From: Macrothele yani
Lineage: Eukaryota > Arthropoda > Arachnida > Araneae > Macrothelidae
Length of the DNA: 64,000 nt
Direction of reading: 5' to 3'
Assembly: GCA_039090855.1 (NCBI GenBank)
Contig: CM076991.1
Coordinates: forward strand, 105,784,021-105,848,020
The notes under the pieces are model-generated. The model saw only the letters and a program-made list of their open reading frames with translations, was not told the DNA's origin and did not search any database. Shown here one piece after another: positions 25,601 through 40,600 of this stretch (the stretch's first letter is position 1; each line of letters begins with the position of its first letter). The position numbers were made by a program, and so were the translations under genes.

Positions 25601-28600
25601 TCTGTAAATCAGTTCTTCCCACATTGCTGTCAGCATGTTGACATCAACCAATGCAAGTGCAGTGGTGATTCTTGATTTCAGTTCAGAAAAGAACTTGGGA
25701 AGCGGAGGAAGGTAAACCTGATCTTTAATGAAACCCCATAGACCGAAATCTAGGGGCATTAGGTCCGGTGATTGGGGGAGGGGTGCATTCAATTGGGCCG
25801 CCGCAACCAATCCAAACTGGGATTTCAGCGTCAAAGTAAGAAGTGACAGCCTTGTGGTAGTGAGGAGGTGCCACATCTTGCTGGTAAATGAAACCTCCTT
25901 CCATTGTTTCCTTAAGGATTGGCATTTGGTAAATCTGAAGCATGTCCAGGTATGTGATTCCAATAACAGTTCTTTCAGCAAAAAAAAAAAAATGGGCCAA
26001 AAGTGGAAGCACAACTCAACAGTACAATTTTTCTTTTTATCTTGGGACTGTCCCTTTTATGTTCCAAGATGGTATGGGAATTTTCTTATCCCCAAACTCT
26101 CACATTGTGTCTATTCACTTTGCCATTTGAGTGAAAGGTCACTTCATCACTGAATACCAACTTTGACAAAAAGTCATCACCAGCTTTCATGCGATTTAAC
26201 ATGTCACTGCAAAAATCTGCTTCTTGTTGCCATTCTTCAGAGCTTGAACAAGCTGCAAATTGTAAGGCCTAAATTTCAGACTTTTCCATAAGATTTTTGT
26301 CACTGTTAATTTTGGAACTCCAAACTCGCTCGTGCAGTCAATTTACGGGGGCTTAGCAGAAATGCTGCTCACACTGCATCCATTGTCTCCTAGGGAATTA
26401 CAGGTCAGCCTTGGCTCTTGTTCCTATGAGCCACACATCCAGTCTCGATAAATCTTTTGTACCATGCTACAATCATGTCCCTTTTCAGTGCTGTTTTCCC
26501 ATATTCTCGAAGAAAATGTCACTGCACTTGTGTTGCTAAATGTGTCTCGTGAAACCACAGGCAGCATTTTGCTTTTTCTGCACCTCTGAAAGTAGTCATT
26601 GTACCATGAACAATGAAACAATGGTGATGAGAGCAAACACGCATTCTCTGCTGGCGGTACATGACCTTGCGTGACTCAGTGTCATCTGAATCATTCAAGG
26701 TATATATATATATACATATATATATATACACTGCTGGCCACCCAAAATGCAACACCAAGAAGGAAGCATTTGATTGGCCTGAAATTCGCAGCATGTGTCG
26801 CCTGCGAGAGGACGTGCAAACGATTAGCATCGCAACGCATATGCAAATCATATGCGCCCGGCACGCCATCGAGAAGCACTATAAGAAGGGTGCACAGAAG
26901 GCTGGGTGTAAGTAGTGGAAGCATGTTGTGCTGCCGGACCTGTGCGAGGGAAGCTTCCTGATGCCTCCTCACAGAATACGGCAGTTATTCCAGCACGTTT
27001 CAGAGTTCCACAGAGGACGAATAGTGGCTTATTGCGACAGTGGTTTATCATACCAAGACATCGGCGCCCATGTGGGATGACATCCAGCCACAGTGAGGTG
27101 AGTATGGATTCGGTGGGTGCAGGAGAGACGGACGGACCGACGTGAGCGATTGTCGCAGCCACGGCACACCACCGAATGAGAGGACCAGCATGTTATGTGG
27201 CGGGCATTGACAGCTCATACCGCCACATCACGAACGTTAGCGCAGGAATTAGGGTGTGTTACGCAACAACCTGTATCAGCACGTACCATTCGATGCCGTC
27301 TTCAGGAGCAGGAACTTTTCGCACGGCGCCCATTGCCATGATTACCATTGACGTTACACCACTGGCGAGTGCGGTGGCAGTGGGCCATTGAACTCCGCAC
27401 TTGGACTACGGAATGGCACGACATTGTCTTCTCCGACGAATCCCGCTTCTGCCTGCAACACCACGATGGTCAGATCCACGTGTGGTGGCACCGCGGTGAG
27501 CGACTGTATGATGCCTGCATTATGCATCGCCATACCGGTCCATCGCCTGTAGTTATGGTTTGGGATGCAATTGGATATGACACCCGCACCCCACTGGTAC
27601 ACATTGCCGGTACACTCAACAGCCACTGCTACATCTCCGACGTTTTGGAGCCTGTAGTCCTCCCTTACTTGAAGGACCTGCGAGTGGCCACGTTACAACA
27701 GGACAATGCGTGCCCGCACATGGTATGCATCGTGCAACAATTCTTCACGGCCCACCAGGTGTCACTGCTGCCGTGGCCCGCCTGTTCTCCTGATATGTCG
27801 CCCATCGAACATGTCTTGTCGCTGATCGGCAACCGAATAGCCTGGCAAGCACCACCCGCGGCTACGCCTGATGAGCTATGGCAACGTGTGGAAGCAGCCT
27901 GGATTGGCATACTCCAAGCCCACATCCAAAGCCTCTTTCGTTTGATGCCGCGGCGTGTAGCGGCCGTTATTGCCAGCCATGGGAGCCACACAAACTATTG
28001 ATGTCTGCGTGTTCTGCAAGTTGCACGGGCCTGTAAGCTCAATCGTTTCATCTTTGTATCTGTTGTTATGTGTCCAGTAAATATGCTATCTCGTGTCCTT
28101 TTTGGTGTTGAACTTTGGGTGGCCAGCAGTGTATATATATATAACCTCATGAACCCATGGACCCTACATGTCGTGTTGGAACAGTACAAGCTGGTGTTGA
28201 CTCAGTGATGGTCAGAGATGTCTTTAGCTGGAATGCTTTGAGACCTTTCGTACACGTAAAATGGACTTTGAGTGCCCCAAATATGACATCCTAGCCAACC
28301 ATTTACACATATTCATGTCCAGTATGCATCCCAGTGGCAATGATGTATTCCAGCAAGATAATTGCCCATCCCAGTGGAAATGATGTATTCCAGCAAAGAT
28401 AATTGCCCATCCCACAGGCCTCATGTTGCTACTGCATGGTTACAAGAGCACTTTTAGTAAACTTGAAATGAGTGGCTGCCTAGAACCATAGATTTAAAAC
28501 TCATTGAACATCTTTTGGGTTACCATTGAACAGACTGTTCGAGAAAGAGTTCCATCATCTACAAACCTGTGCAAATTACGAAAAGCTTTGAAGGAGGCAT

Positions 28601-31600
28601 GGCAAGCAATACCCGCAGAACGTTTGCAAAAGCCCATGGTTCCATGCCTTGTCGTGTGGCTGCATTCATTAGTACAAGAGGTAACCCCAATGCATTAGTA
28701 GAGAAGTATCTCTAATCAATGGCACTTCAGTGTATATAGCTGAAACGGGTAACAATTCAAATAATTTTTTAACAAATTTATAAAACTGTATAATGAATTT
28801 ATCAGCTTCTTTACAAGAAATGAAATATTTTTAAGAGGTTTGAAAAATCTCGCAATAAAAATGTTTTGTTTGCATTGCTTATTATTGTTTGAGAGATTTC
28901 TTTGCATTTGAGTTGTCCAAGTGTAAACTTTGATTTGTTGTGGATTTCTGGGTTTTAACAACGCTACGTGAAAGTAACCATCAGAAAAATCAATTTCATC
29001 AAAGTAGATGCAATGCGTTTGAAAGTTTGTCCTTGACATCTGTTGCTTTTCATGGCATAAGAAAGAATTGTCAGGAATTGGTCCATTAAAAGTTATGGAG
29101 AAAGAAAATATAGCATGAAAATCAACACCCCCCCCCTCACCCTACTGAAATTTGTTGGGTTTTTTCAGTAAGAGGAGGGTGTTGATTTTGCCATAATTTT
29201 TGTCGTATAATCTGTGGATTATGTGCTAAAAAAGTTTAAAATATAGGTTTTGTGAATTATATGCTAATGCAGATAAACGCCATTTAAAAAAAGTTTTTAC
29301 GGTCCTTTGATTTAAAAAAAAGAACTGCAGGGTAATTGTCTAGGAGAGGGGGTATAATTGGAAAAGGAATTCCCTCAGAAAAATTTTCCTCAATTCAGGA
29401 GTTTGTACGGAGCAGAGAGCAGGGGGGGGGGGAGTGGTGTCATAATGAAAGATCGGGCAAGTTGTGGTCATTTTGTATCATTGAGAAGGACAACTCTGTT
29501 GTGCCATCTCTGTTTTTGTCAACCGGCCAACGAAAATGTATGTATGCCTTACTGCACAAACCTATACATTCCTTCTTTCAAATCTCATGTGCCCCTTGGG
29601 TTCAGTTCATCTTTCGCCATTTTGACCAACGTCTTTGCTGCTGATATTTTCCTTCATTGCTATTCATGATGTCTTTGAAAAGGAAACGTTTCAGTTACAC
29701 TGCCAAATTTTAACTTCAAGTGGTGGGCACAGTTGAGGATATGATCATGTCTCTGCACAGTAGTTCTGAGGTCAGAAATCAATCGTGCAGTAACATGCAA
29801 AAGCTGCAGTCTCAAATGTACACAAATCCTTCAGTAAATTCAGTGGGAGAATTCATGGAAGTCTAGCCCTATTTTTTATTGGCCCACATATAAGCCGATA
29901 CCCCAACTCTGAAAGCAGGATTTTTTCCAAAAACTTTCGACTTATACGTGAGTACATACTGTATTTATAACTTGTTTTGTATCAGCCTTTCATCATTGGC
30001 AAAGTGTAATGCAATAAATACCCCAGAGCTGCATCAGCATGATCTATGGGTACCACGCCACTGAGCTTTATCTGTCCAGAGATAAAAAAATATGAAAAAG
30101 TAACCTTCAAAAATGAATTTCTTCATTTAATAAAATTGTTTGGTTTTCTTTTCTTACTTTTTTGGATTCCTGGATCATTATGTGACAGACTTTTCTGTCA
30201 GAAATTCTGATTCAACATCCATAATGTGCAGATTATACAACGATTTTTTTTTTTTTTCTGAATGTCAGTCTGCAGATTACATGCTGGTGCGGATTTTACA
30301 AAGGAAAAAAAAATTATGTGAATTTTGTAGTCTGCAGATTATAATCTAGTGAGGATAATACAATGAAAACTATGGTGAATTTTGGCAAGATATCGCAATA
30401 ATCCTGTCATTCTTCTGTTCCTCATATTTTTTTAAAAAGTTCGTTAAAAATCCCGATGTCCGGACTCCACAGCTCCATATTTAACCAGTGGGCGTCATAC
30501 TGAAAGTGAATGATATAAATATTAAAATATGAACCAAAAAAAAAACAATTAATTCTTAAAATTGAAGATAAAATAATAGCCTTGTTACCTTTTAACGGTC
30601 AGTAGCTTCTTCCCGGCTAGTTGTCTTTGGTAGAATTTCGTCACTACTATTGACCTTTGAGTGACCTACATTCTTCATGAAGAAATTGAGTAGTCAAGAG
30701 ATTTCATAAACTGAAGTCTCATTCGAGCAATATGTAGCCAACAGAAGGGTTTGTGGGTGGCATACATTTCGCAACGAAAGCACAACTACTGATGATTAAA
30801 ATATTTATGATAGCTAAAATCCGCAATAAATCTCAAAGTGAAAAAACCTTCCTTCCTACAGAGATTTGAAAGAATTAATCAAATGAAATAATAAAATTAA
30901 ATTAAAATCCATTTGTCCAACTTCAACTTCAAATGAAAACGATATTCAAAGTGCCAAACATTACCAAGGAATTCAGACACTGAACCTCCGACGCGTTTCG
31001 GCTCACATTTTTCGTGGCCATTCTCCAGGGCATTTCGTGCTGTACTGTACCACGTACGTTAACTGCTAGCTAAGTCGACATTGCTGTCATCTCTATCATC
31101 CACGTCATTGTCGTGCTCATCACGTAAAACATCGTTAACGCCATCTAGTGTCGTCCTGTTTTTTAATCTTCTTTGCACTTGTCGACTTTGTTTATGAAAT
31201 CTCTTGACTACTCAATTTCTTCTTGAAGAACGTATGTCACTCGAAGGTCAATAGTAATGACAAAATTCTACCAAAGGCAACTAGCAGGGAAGGAGCTACT
31301 GACCGATAAATGGTAACAAGGCTATTATTTTATCCTCATTTTTAAGAATTAATTGGGGTGTTTTTTTTCATATTTTAATATTTATATCATTCATTCTCAG
31401 TATGACGCCCACTGGTTGAATACGGAGCTGCGGGTTCCAACATCGGGATTTTTAACGAACTTTAAAAAAAACGTGAGGAACAGAGGAATGACATAATTAT
31501 TGCGATATCTTGCCAAAATTCCTTATAATAAGCCATGTAGTAACGTTCAAGTAGTTAGACACAATGATTTGAACCAATATTAGAAAATTATGGTACTTTG

Positions 31601-34600
31601 ATTCCGCAAGATAATGAAAATGTAAAATGGCCCGCATGTTGTCATCTTTTACGAATAGGAGAGGAAAGGTACGAAACTGATAACTGTAATGCCACCTTGC
31701 ATCAACACAGAAAGAAAAAGATTTCACAGGCAGTTCGAACTCACGGTGATTGGTGGAATTTTGACCATCCTATTCGACATTCATCCAGAGGACGGGAGGA
31801 AGGGATGAAAATCTGGAGTCTTCCGCCTATATCCGGAGAGTTGGCATGTCTGCATTTCTTTGAGAGGAATTTCACTCAAATTTGTTTTCACCTAAAGAGC
31901 TTTTCTTTGCATATTCCCAAAATGTTTCTGTAAGAGTCTGATTGAGAAGAAATGTATGACGTGTGTTTACAAGAATTTATCTTATCCACTAGGCAAATCT
32001 TAAACAAAATACATAATTTTATACATGAGTTTATGTTACTGCTGAACTAGCTGAATGAATTAATTATAGTGCATTACTGTGCAACAGACAAAAGTGGTCA
32101 TGCAGCACTAAATGATGGATGGGTGGAGTAGAAATCTGTTCCAGCCATTGAGATGTAATTGGTACTGTTAAATATGAATGATGATTTCCCCAAATGAATA
32201 AAAAAAAATCAATATCTCATGAGAACAACAAAAAGCCAAACACAGCTACAAATTTACTACTGTTCTGTAATTTTCAAAACTGGCTGAAAAATAAAAATAT
32301 GACAAGTGCACATAATAAGACTACAAATTGGCATTATAACAAATTATAAATTGATATTTTTAACTTACCTCAATTACTAAAGATTCTCCCTTGTACAACT
32401 TTATACCATCTTTGCTTAAGGCAAAAAATTGTGGATCTGGAACATAAACGATTTCATTTGGTAATGTGGGATAGTAATTTTGTAGCTCTCGCACAGGGGT
32501 CACATCATCCATCACAAATCCAATTTTCAGTCGCATCTCATCATAGCTTCTCCAGTGTTGACCCTTGAATTTCAATGCCTCGGCTAATACAGCAGGAGAT
32601 GGGCAATGCATTGTTGAAGAGTTGATTACCAGACATACCTACATAAAATAAAACAAAAAGAAATGACTAAATTCAAGAAGTGATGAAAACAATTTGTCTT
32701 TCAAAGAATGACAAGTTTATGTTTACACATTTTTAGCATGTCTTAAAAAATACTACTTGCTTATCGTATCGCTATGTCCATCTGACAGTGAGCATCATAT
32801 TTATGTACATATTAGTCTGATTTGAAAAAACATTTTCATTTTGGAAAGCTTAAACTATGAGAATAAAAGATTCACACCTTTTGTTAACCCTAATAGATAT
32901 TCTGACTGTGAGGGGAAGTAAATGCTAACAACAGTAATGTCAATTAACATTCCATTCCACATCACTGCTTTTAGAAATCCTTCTGAAAAAATTCTTCCAT
33001 TCGATACCTTTCACACAAAGACCATTATGTACACAATTTCTACATCAAATAATGCAGTATTTTGTTTGAGCAACTATAAATCTTGCCAACATTTGCTACC
33101 TCTACTACTGTAGGAATAATTAGAAAATATCTTTTTTGTGCCAGATACCTTTCACTATGGGAAGTATTTTCAATATACTTCCTAATTTTTCATAAAGCAC
33201 TATTCTTCCTCTAAATGGTCCAACTGCACATTTCTTTTTGGGATTTCATCTCCATGTCAAAAGACATAAGAGAAATTTTTTTTTGTTCTGGATTGCATGT
33301 ATTGCCAATTTTAATTAATGCATTGTTTTACTGCTGGAGGGCAAACACACACAGAGACTTAGTTTCCTGGCTATCTCTGCTTCTAAAAGTTCTTTTTCTG
33401 TCACATGAAAACATTTGTAAAAGAAAACTTACATAATGTCAGATTTTCTGCTTAAGTCCTAGCCTACCATACATACTATCAAGGTAGTTCACGCCCTCTC
33501 CCATGGCATTCTGGCTAATTTTATGATCAGTACTGTAGTTCTTTAGTCTATTAATTTCCAGTCTCTACTATAACTTGGAAAAGCAAAATTACTGCATTTT
33601 AAATGATCTTTTAACTGTGTGTCTCACATTATGTACATGACCATTTTGTCTCATCTTGTTTTCTACATTTTTGATTGACACTTTTTGGTCTAACAGATTG
33701 ATCTTCAATTGTCCACCCATTTGTCCTGCATAAATAAGAGATCACAAGTCCTCTCTCTGTGGATCATGCAATCTTGCTGTAAAAGATTTTTTTTTTTTTA
33801 CTAAGAGTCAGATGAAAGATCTAAATTTTGAAGTTCAAGTCAGAATTTAATCTCACTTGGAACTTTCTTCATGTGATATCATAAAAACCTTCTTATAAAT
33901 ACACTTATGCACATAAGTTTTTATAAATCAACTCATTTTTATAACACACAACAGAATTGTTTTTGTACATATTAAAGTTCATGAATTATTTATAAAAATT
34001 TATGAATTTTATCAACAATCTAACAAGACATGCAGATAATATCACTGTTTTTACAGAAAGCAGAGAAGACCTAGAAGGACAACAGCAAGAGAATAATTCC
34101 ATCCTCAAAGATTTTATATTCAATGGAGAGAACAGAGAGGTCGTTGACAATTTCCATTCTCATGAGCTCTACAATGGACTTTGTAATGGAAAGGTAAGGA
34201 AAAGATTATTCCAGGAGAAAATGACAATAACAAAGTTAGAGAAGATTATGGAAGATATACTATTCTTGAAAACAAAGATGAAATTCATTAAAGTCATGAT
34301 CATTCCAGGAAGCACATGGCTTTAATGATAAAATATGTTGAACTAAAAAAATTAAGTCTTACGCAAATGAAAAAAAAAATTGTGTGTGTTTTTTTTTATC
34401 TTTATAAATTATTTTGTATTTAACTGAATATAGTATATTACTGAATATCTAGGGAGACATTATTATCTAAATTAATCAACTGCACTATTTCAGTGCACAG
34501 TTGATTAATATAAATTACATAAAATATTTATAATAGATTTATGGATATTATTTTGTCTGAAATAAGATACTTAGGACACTGTTTGACCTGATAGTCTTAA

Positions 34601-37600
34601 AATGTCTTCAAGAATCTAGTTTGCAATCAGATAAATTTGCAAGAGGCAACGAACCATTAATAAAGATGACCTGTCTTTTTTAGTATGAGCTGATATATGA
34701 AGAAAATGATGAATATGTTAAAGATTTCTACAGAGAATGAATAACTGCGAATATGTTAATAAAAGAAAATGTTGATAGCAAGTATATTCAAGGCAGAGTT
34801 CTTATGAAACCAGTGCCATTTTACTTTCATGTGCAGGATACCATAGAATTTTTCAAAAATAGAAATTAAATGTAGAATTTTTCATGCTGCATGTGAAGCA
34901 AAAGGAAATCAATTTAATATTTTAAGGTGTAGTACCTTAAAAATAAGTATCACCTCAGTGTTCATTTCTTGCAAGTATCTGTCACCTGAAAGCACTGTTG
35001 AGCACAGCTATGAACAAAATACTATTTTATCCAAGAGGCAAATACATGCAAGAAATGAATACTGAGGTGAGAATTTTTTTCCTTTAGAATATGAAATTGA
35101 AGACATGCGTCTTAAGGGAAATTGGGCATATTGAAATATAAAATGTGTAATCAAATAGTAGAAATCTTCAAACAGAAGTCATCGCTCTTTCCATGTTTAT
35201 AAACGTAAAAAGAGTGATGTCTTCTGTTTGATGTTCCTAGTTCACGTCAAATGTCTGTATTAATAATAGATATCTTAATGAAATTAAGTTAAGTCTATGA
35301 AATAAGACATGGCTAAGACATCTATGATGGGAAAAGAAAAATTCAACTAAACATCTTTAATATAAATTTTTAGGTTCATTTGCTATTAAAAGTAACACAC
35401 ACACTTTTATCACTTATAAACTGTTAAGAGTTATCATTGTTTATTATTATTATTATTATTATTATTATTTGCATCAATGCATGTGTGTTTATGCAAGTTT
35501 TCTTTCTTATGATGAATGATTTCTGTAATACTGGTTGCAAATGAATTTCATGGTATTTGTCCAAATTTAAAAAAATAAAAATATTTTGCCATATACCATA
35601 ACTTTCAACCTGTATGTAAGTCTAACATTTTTGAAACGAAAGTATTTTTTATGCATCATAATGAGTCTAGCCAATTACCATAGAAACTGGCATATAAAAT
35701 GCCCAATTTAATGCTCAATCACAAAGGGGGTGTATTCGATACAAGTAAGTGTAAACTAAATATGCTTCATACAATATTGTTACAAGTGAATGTGAAATTA
35801 TTCATTGTGGTTGTTGAACAGTATAATTTCATGCAATGCAACAACACATACATACATACATACGAACATTTCTTGAATTGCAATAAAGTAGCAAAAACAA
35901 AAAGGTAAACTGTTTTTCATTTCCATATTCAGAAACTCTGATAAATAAAATTATCTTCTGCTGTAATACGTGTAATAACATTTTTGGACAATATAAGGGA
36001 CTATTTTTTAAAAAATATTATTGACCTTATACACTTGTATATAGAACAATTGATAGAACTGTACCATAATGGCAACCCTCACCATTTCATTTCATTTCAT
36101 TTATTATTTCTGCTGTTACAGATTCCTGATGTATTGTTACATTATTATTTATCTGTTTTTATAACAACAGCAAGGAAGCTCTAGGAAAAGGCCTCATAGA
36201 GTCAACAATCCAACACAGCAATCAAATTAGTTTACCATTGGTATAACATGAAATATCCACAGCATTACAATTAGAGATCATTCTTGCCCTGCAACTTTTT
36301 GATTACTCTCCCCTTCCCACCTTTTTTTTGTAATTAGTTTAATACATATGCTTTAAGTTTTTTTAATATAAGTTATAGTTATTGATTGCTGTTAGTTCTC
36401 TAGGTAATGAATTCCAAAATCTTGATCCACAGTAATGTAGACTTTGTTTTATAGTTTTAGGTAAAATTGGTATTAGTATATTGATGTGTATAAGTAGTTA
36501 TTTTTATTAGATCATGTTCTATGTTATTTTTTATTATTTTATACATAATTTTCCCTAAGTTAAAATCGTATAGTTGCTTAACAGCCATTACATTATATTT
36601 ATTAGGGAAAGCTCTTGTAAATCAATGAATACCTAACCACATATTACTGTTAAAGTTATATTTTAAATCTATTCGTCTAATAAATTTATTTTGAAGTATT
36701 TGCAGTTTTTTAATATTGGTTTGAGTTGTTTGACCCCATGTTAATATGTAATAATTAAGATATGTATGAATTAATGTAAAATATAATAATTTTAATGCTT
36801 TAACTATAAGGTTTATTAAGACAGGGCTAACAATTCAAATATTTTTTTGATATTTTACTCATAAGATTTTCTATGTGTTTATTCCATCTTAAATCATTAT
36901 TGAGTGTCACTCACAATGGCCTGTATCTCTAGAGGGGCAAAGTTACGATTGTAGATTATATACATGAACTTCAATTTTACCTTCAACTTAGGGTCTAAAT
37001 TGGGCATTCATATTAATAAATGCGAGATTTTATGGCAGTTACTTTGGGAGTGCACGAGTTCAACTGATAAATAGTAGAAGTGAAAGTGACCTTTCTGATA
37101 CTTTCTTTCTTCTTTTTTCTAAAAGAAAAATATTTGCAGTTGTAATAATCTTGTGAGAACTTAAACTTAAATGTAAATTTTTTAGCAAAAATATGTACTC
37201 TAATTTTTCTACTGGCTTAAGGCACAATAAAAAGGTAGAGTACTGTACTGAGGATTAAAAAACTAATGAGTCTATTATATTTATTTACCAAGAGTGGTTG
37301 GGACGACAATGAAAAATTAATATAATGTATCTGAATTTACTGAGAATCCCCTATGTATGAGCATTGCACAATACTGCAATGATTATAAATGAAAGGTTAG
37401 TCTGCAAGAAGTGAAGATATGTTAATTAGTCCATTTGACAAATAAATTAGCATGTACATGCTTGTCGGTATACATTTCATCAAGCTCACAATAAAAATAG
37501 GTAAAAAATAGGAACAGTAAAGAAATTTAAGTCTATGTTGGAATATAATGCCAATATTCACTTTTTTAACATTCTTCACATTTTGCAAACTCATTTTTGG

Positions 37601-40600
37601 ATATGAGACACTAGTTGTTGATATTTTGATTACTTATTATTTAAATTGTTGCTTGTTACTATATCTGTTTACAAATGTTGTCTTCATAGGATTCTTTTAA
37701 AAGTTGAAAGTTCTTAAAAACCGTAAACATATTATTCCAATTAACAATTATCTATCTTTTGATGAAGTATCCTTTTAAGTTCTTCCTGATGTTGTTCTTT
37801 TGATGATGGTGAAGAATGTTGAAAAAGTGAAAATTGGCATTATATTCCATCATAGTTTTATGAAACCGACTCACGTTAAAATACATAAGTTTTTAACCAA
37901 AATACATACTGTGGTAAAAATAATTGAATTTGAAATTGAAGTCATTCTGTTGCATTCAACACATTCTGCACATATCACAGAGTGTAATTTACAACACTGA
38001 TTTTTCCAAAACATTTCACTGTGATCCAAACAGTACCTGTGCAACAAATAAAAAAACAACAACACACAGAATGATATAACATTTAAAGGATGTTAATGTT
38101 ATAAATAATAAATAATGTTAAATTTGGGAGAGATCAAAGGAAGTAAGTAAAATGAGCTTTAGTGTTAAAACAATCAAAGAAAAGTAACTTACAGTTTCAT
38201 TAACCAAGTCATGATCGCTAAAAACTACCATACGTGGCTGCTGAATTGAAGTTAGGTTAGTTCCAATAACAACGACATAACGGCCACCACTGAAAAATCA
38301 CAACAAAATGGATTTAAATACAAACAAATATGCATAACTTTTACACATATTAAACTACATATCATTGCAAATGAACTTCAAGGTTGGCAGAGAATGATGA
38401 ACAGAACATTTTACCCTATTCAAAATTAGATGGGAAATTTAAAACTTTACCATGGCATTTGAAATGGCATTGGTTATTATGAAAGTGGAAGAAGAACATC
38501 GCATATGTTGAATGTTTACTGGGGAGAAAGAAAGTAAAAAGAGTAAGCCACAATCTTCATAAAAAATTCTTGCACCATCACAGCCATGTAAGTTAGGGCA
38601 TTTTCATGGTGTAAAATATAGCCATCATATCACTTTCCTGGGCCTCAAGCTGTGGTGCAAATGTACAAACAACTGAACAAAGTAAGCTGCATTCACAACC
38701 TACCCCTATGGAGATGAAATATTGGTGCACAGTGCCCACATTAAGGAGAAAAAAACTGATGACCTATGTCTTCAACATAATAACCTGTGACTTCTTTGGT
38801 TTTGGGAAATGATGTGCAAAATTTCAGCTACTTGACTTTGATTTGAGCATTGCAAAAAAATATTCACATAATTTAAGCAGCTGGTAACAATTACTGATTT
38901 CTTTAACAATTTTTACAGGTGATAATCTTCCTATCTTCAATCGGATCATCTGCAGATATTAGCAGAACAAGCTTCACACATACTCCTTATCGCCAATTCT
39001 TGCAGGACAATAGTCTAGACCATACTCTGCTCATTTGTTACCAAGATGAATGGTTATCCAGTGGTTATTTTTTATGAATTGCTTTACATTGGTAAATATT
39101 TCATTACTTTTGGGGTGTGAAAGGTCTCCTGCTGTGTGGCATATCTTCAAAAATTTCCTATTCACCCATACTCAGAAGCTCTAAACAGATTAAGATGAAT
39201 CATGTGTGCATGAGCACAGGATAGCTCAACTCCTCCTCTCAGTGAAAATTTTATGAGGTGTTTCACATTCATAATTTCCTCTGCAAAACTGACTCATGAA
39301 AAAAAATCAAATTTAAGGAAAAATAGTAAAAATAAAATTACCACAAGATTTCAAACAGTGCATGTGTTACATATTTTGAGTGTAAAAAAGGTACCAAGAA
39401 ATGTCTGTCTCGTGTTTTATTCATAGGATGACCATTTAGAGAGTTCTAACATTGCTATGCCACGTATTTTTGCTATATAGTACCATTAGTTATCGGTGTA
39501 GTACCTGATAACTTTACTGTACCGTAATTTTTGTCATATTACCCGCAGCAGTGTATCATCCGCAGACTGCGGCATTCAGAAAAAATTATCACCGTATAAT
39601 CCACACATCATAGATGTTGAACCGGCATTTCCGACAGAAAAGTCGGTCACATAATGATCCACGAGTTCGAAGAAGTAAGAAAAAAAAACAATTTTATTAA
39701 ATGAAGAAATTCCTTTTTAAAGGTTTCTTTTACATATTTTTATCTCTGGACAGAGAAAGCTTAGTGGTGTTGTATCCACAGATTATGCCGATGCAGCTCC
39801 AGAGTATTGCATTACACCTTCGCAATGACGAAAGGCTGATACAGAACAAGTCATAGAAATACCGTATGTACTCACATATAAGTTTAAAGTTTTTTAAGGG
39901 AATCCTGCTTTCAGAGTTGGATGATCGGTTTATACTTGGGCCAATAAAAAATAGGGCTAGACTTCCGTAAATTCTCCCGCAGAATTTACCAACGGATTTG
40001 TTTACAATTTAGATTGCGGGAAAGCGGCTTTCCGCGTGTTACTGCACTATTGTTTTCTGACCTCAAAACAATCGCGCAGTAACTCGATCATATCTTCAAC
40101 TGTGCCCACCACTTTAAGTTTAAATTCGGCAGTGTAACTGAAACGTTTCCTTTTCAAAGACATCATGAATAGCAATGAAGGAAAACAGCAGAAAAGGCGT
40201 TGGTCAACACAAAATGGCAAAGGACGAACTAAACAGAGGGGGCAAGCATGAGATCCGAAACACATAGGTTGGTTCAGCAAGCGCTGTGCATACTTCTTTG
40301 GCTGGTTGCCAAAAACAGAGATGGCACGACAGTCAGTGCTGTTCTTCTCAACGATACAAAATGACTCCTGCCGTTCCTCCCCAGAACTTTCCCGCTATTT
40401 CATTACGACATCCCTCCTCTTCGCTCTGTACAAACTACTAACCTTGCAAACTCCCGACCTGAGGAAAATATTTTCGAGGGAGTTCCTTTTCCAATTATAC
40501 ACCTCTTCTGCACAATTATCTAGCGGATTTTTTAAAAAATCTGGGCCAAAAACAATGGCTTCAGATAAACGGCATGAACCTCACAACATGTATGCAGATC

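Noticed and set aside
26961..28001. TGA as a reassigned sense codon (alternative genetic code)
   Set aside because: Plexin exons and the intact transposase contain no internal TGA, and the transposases end at TGA, so the codon is a normal stop.
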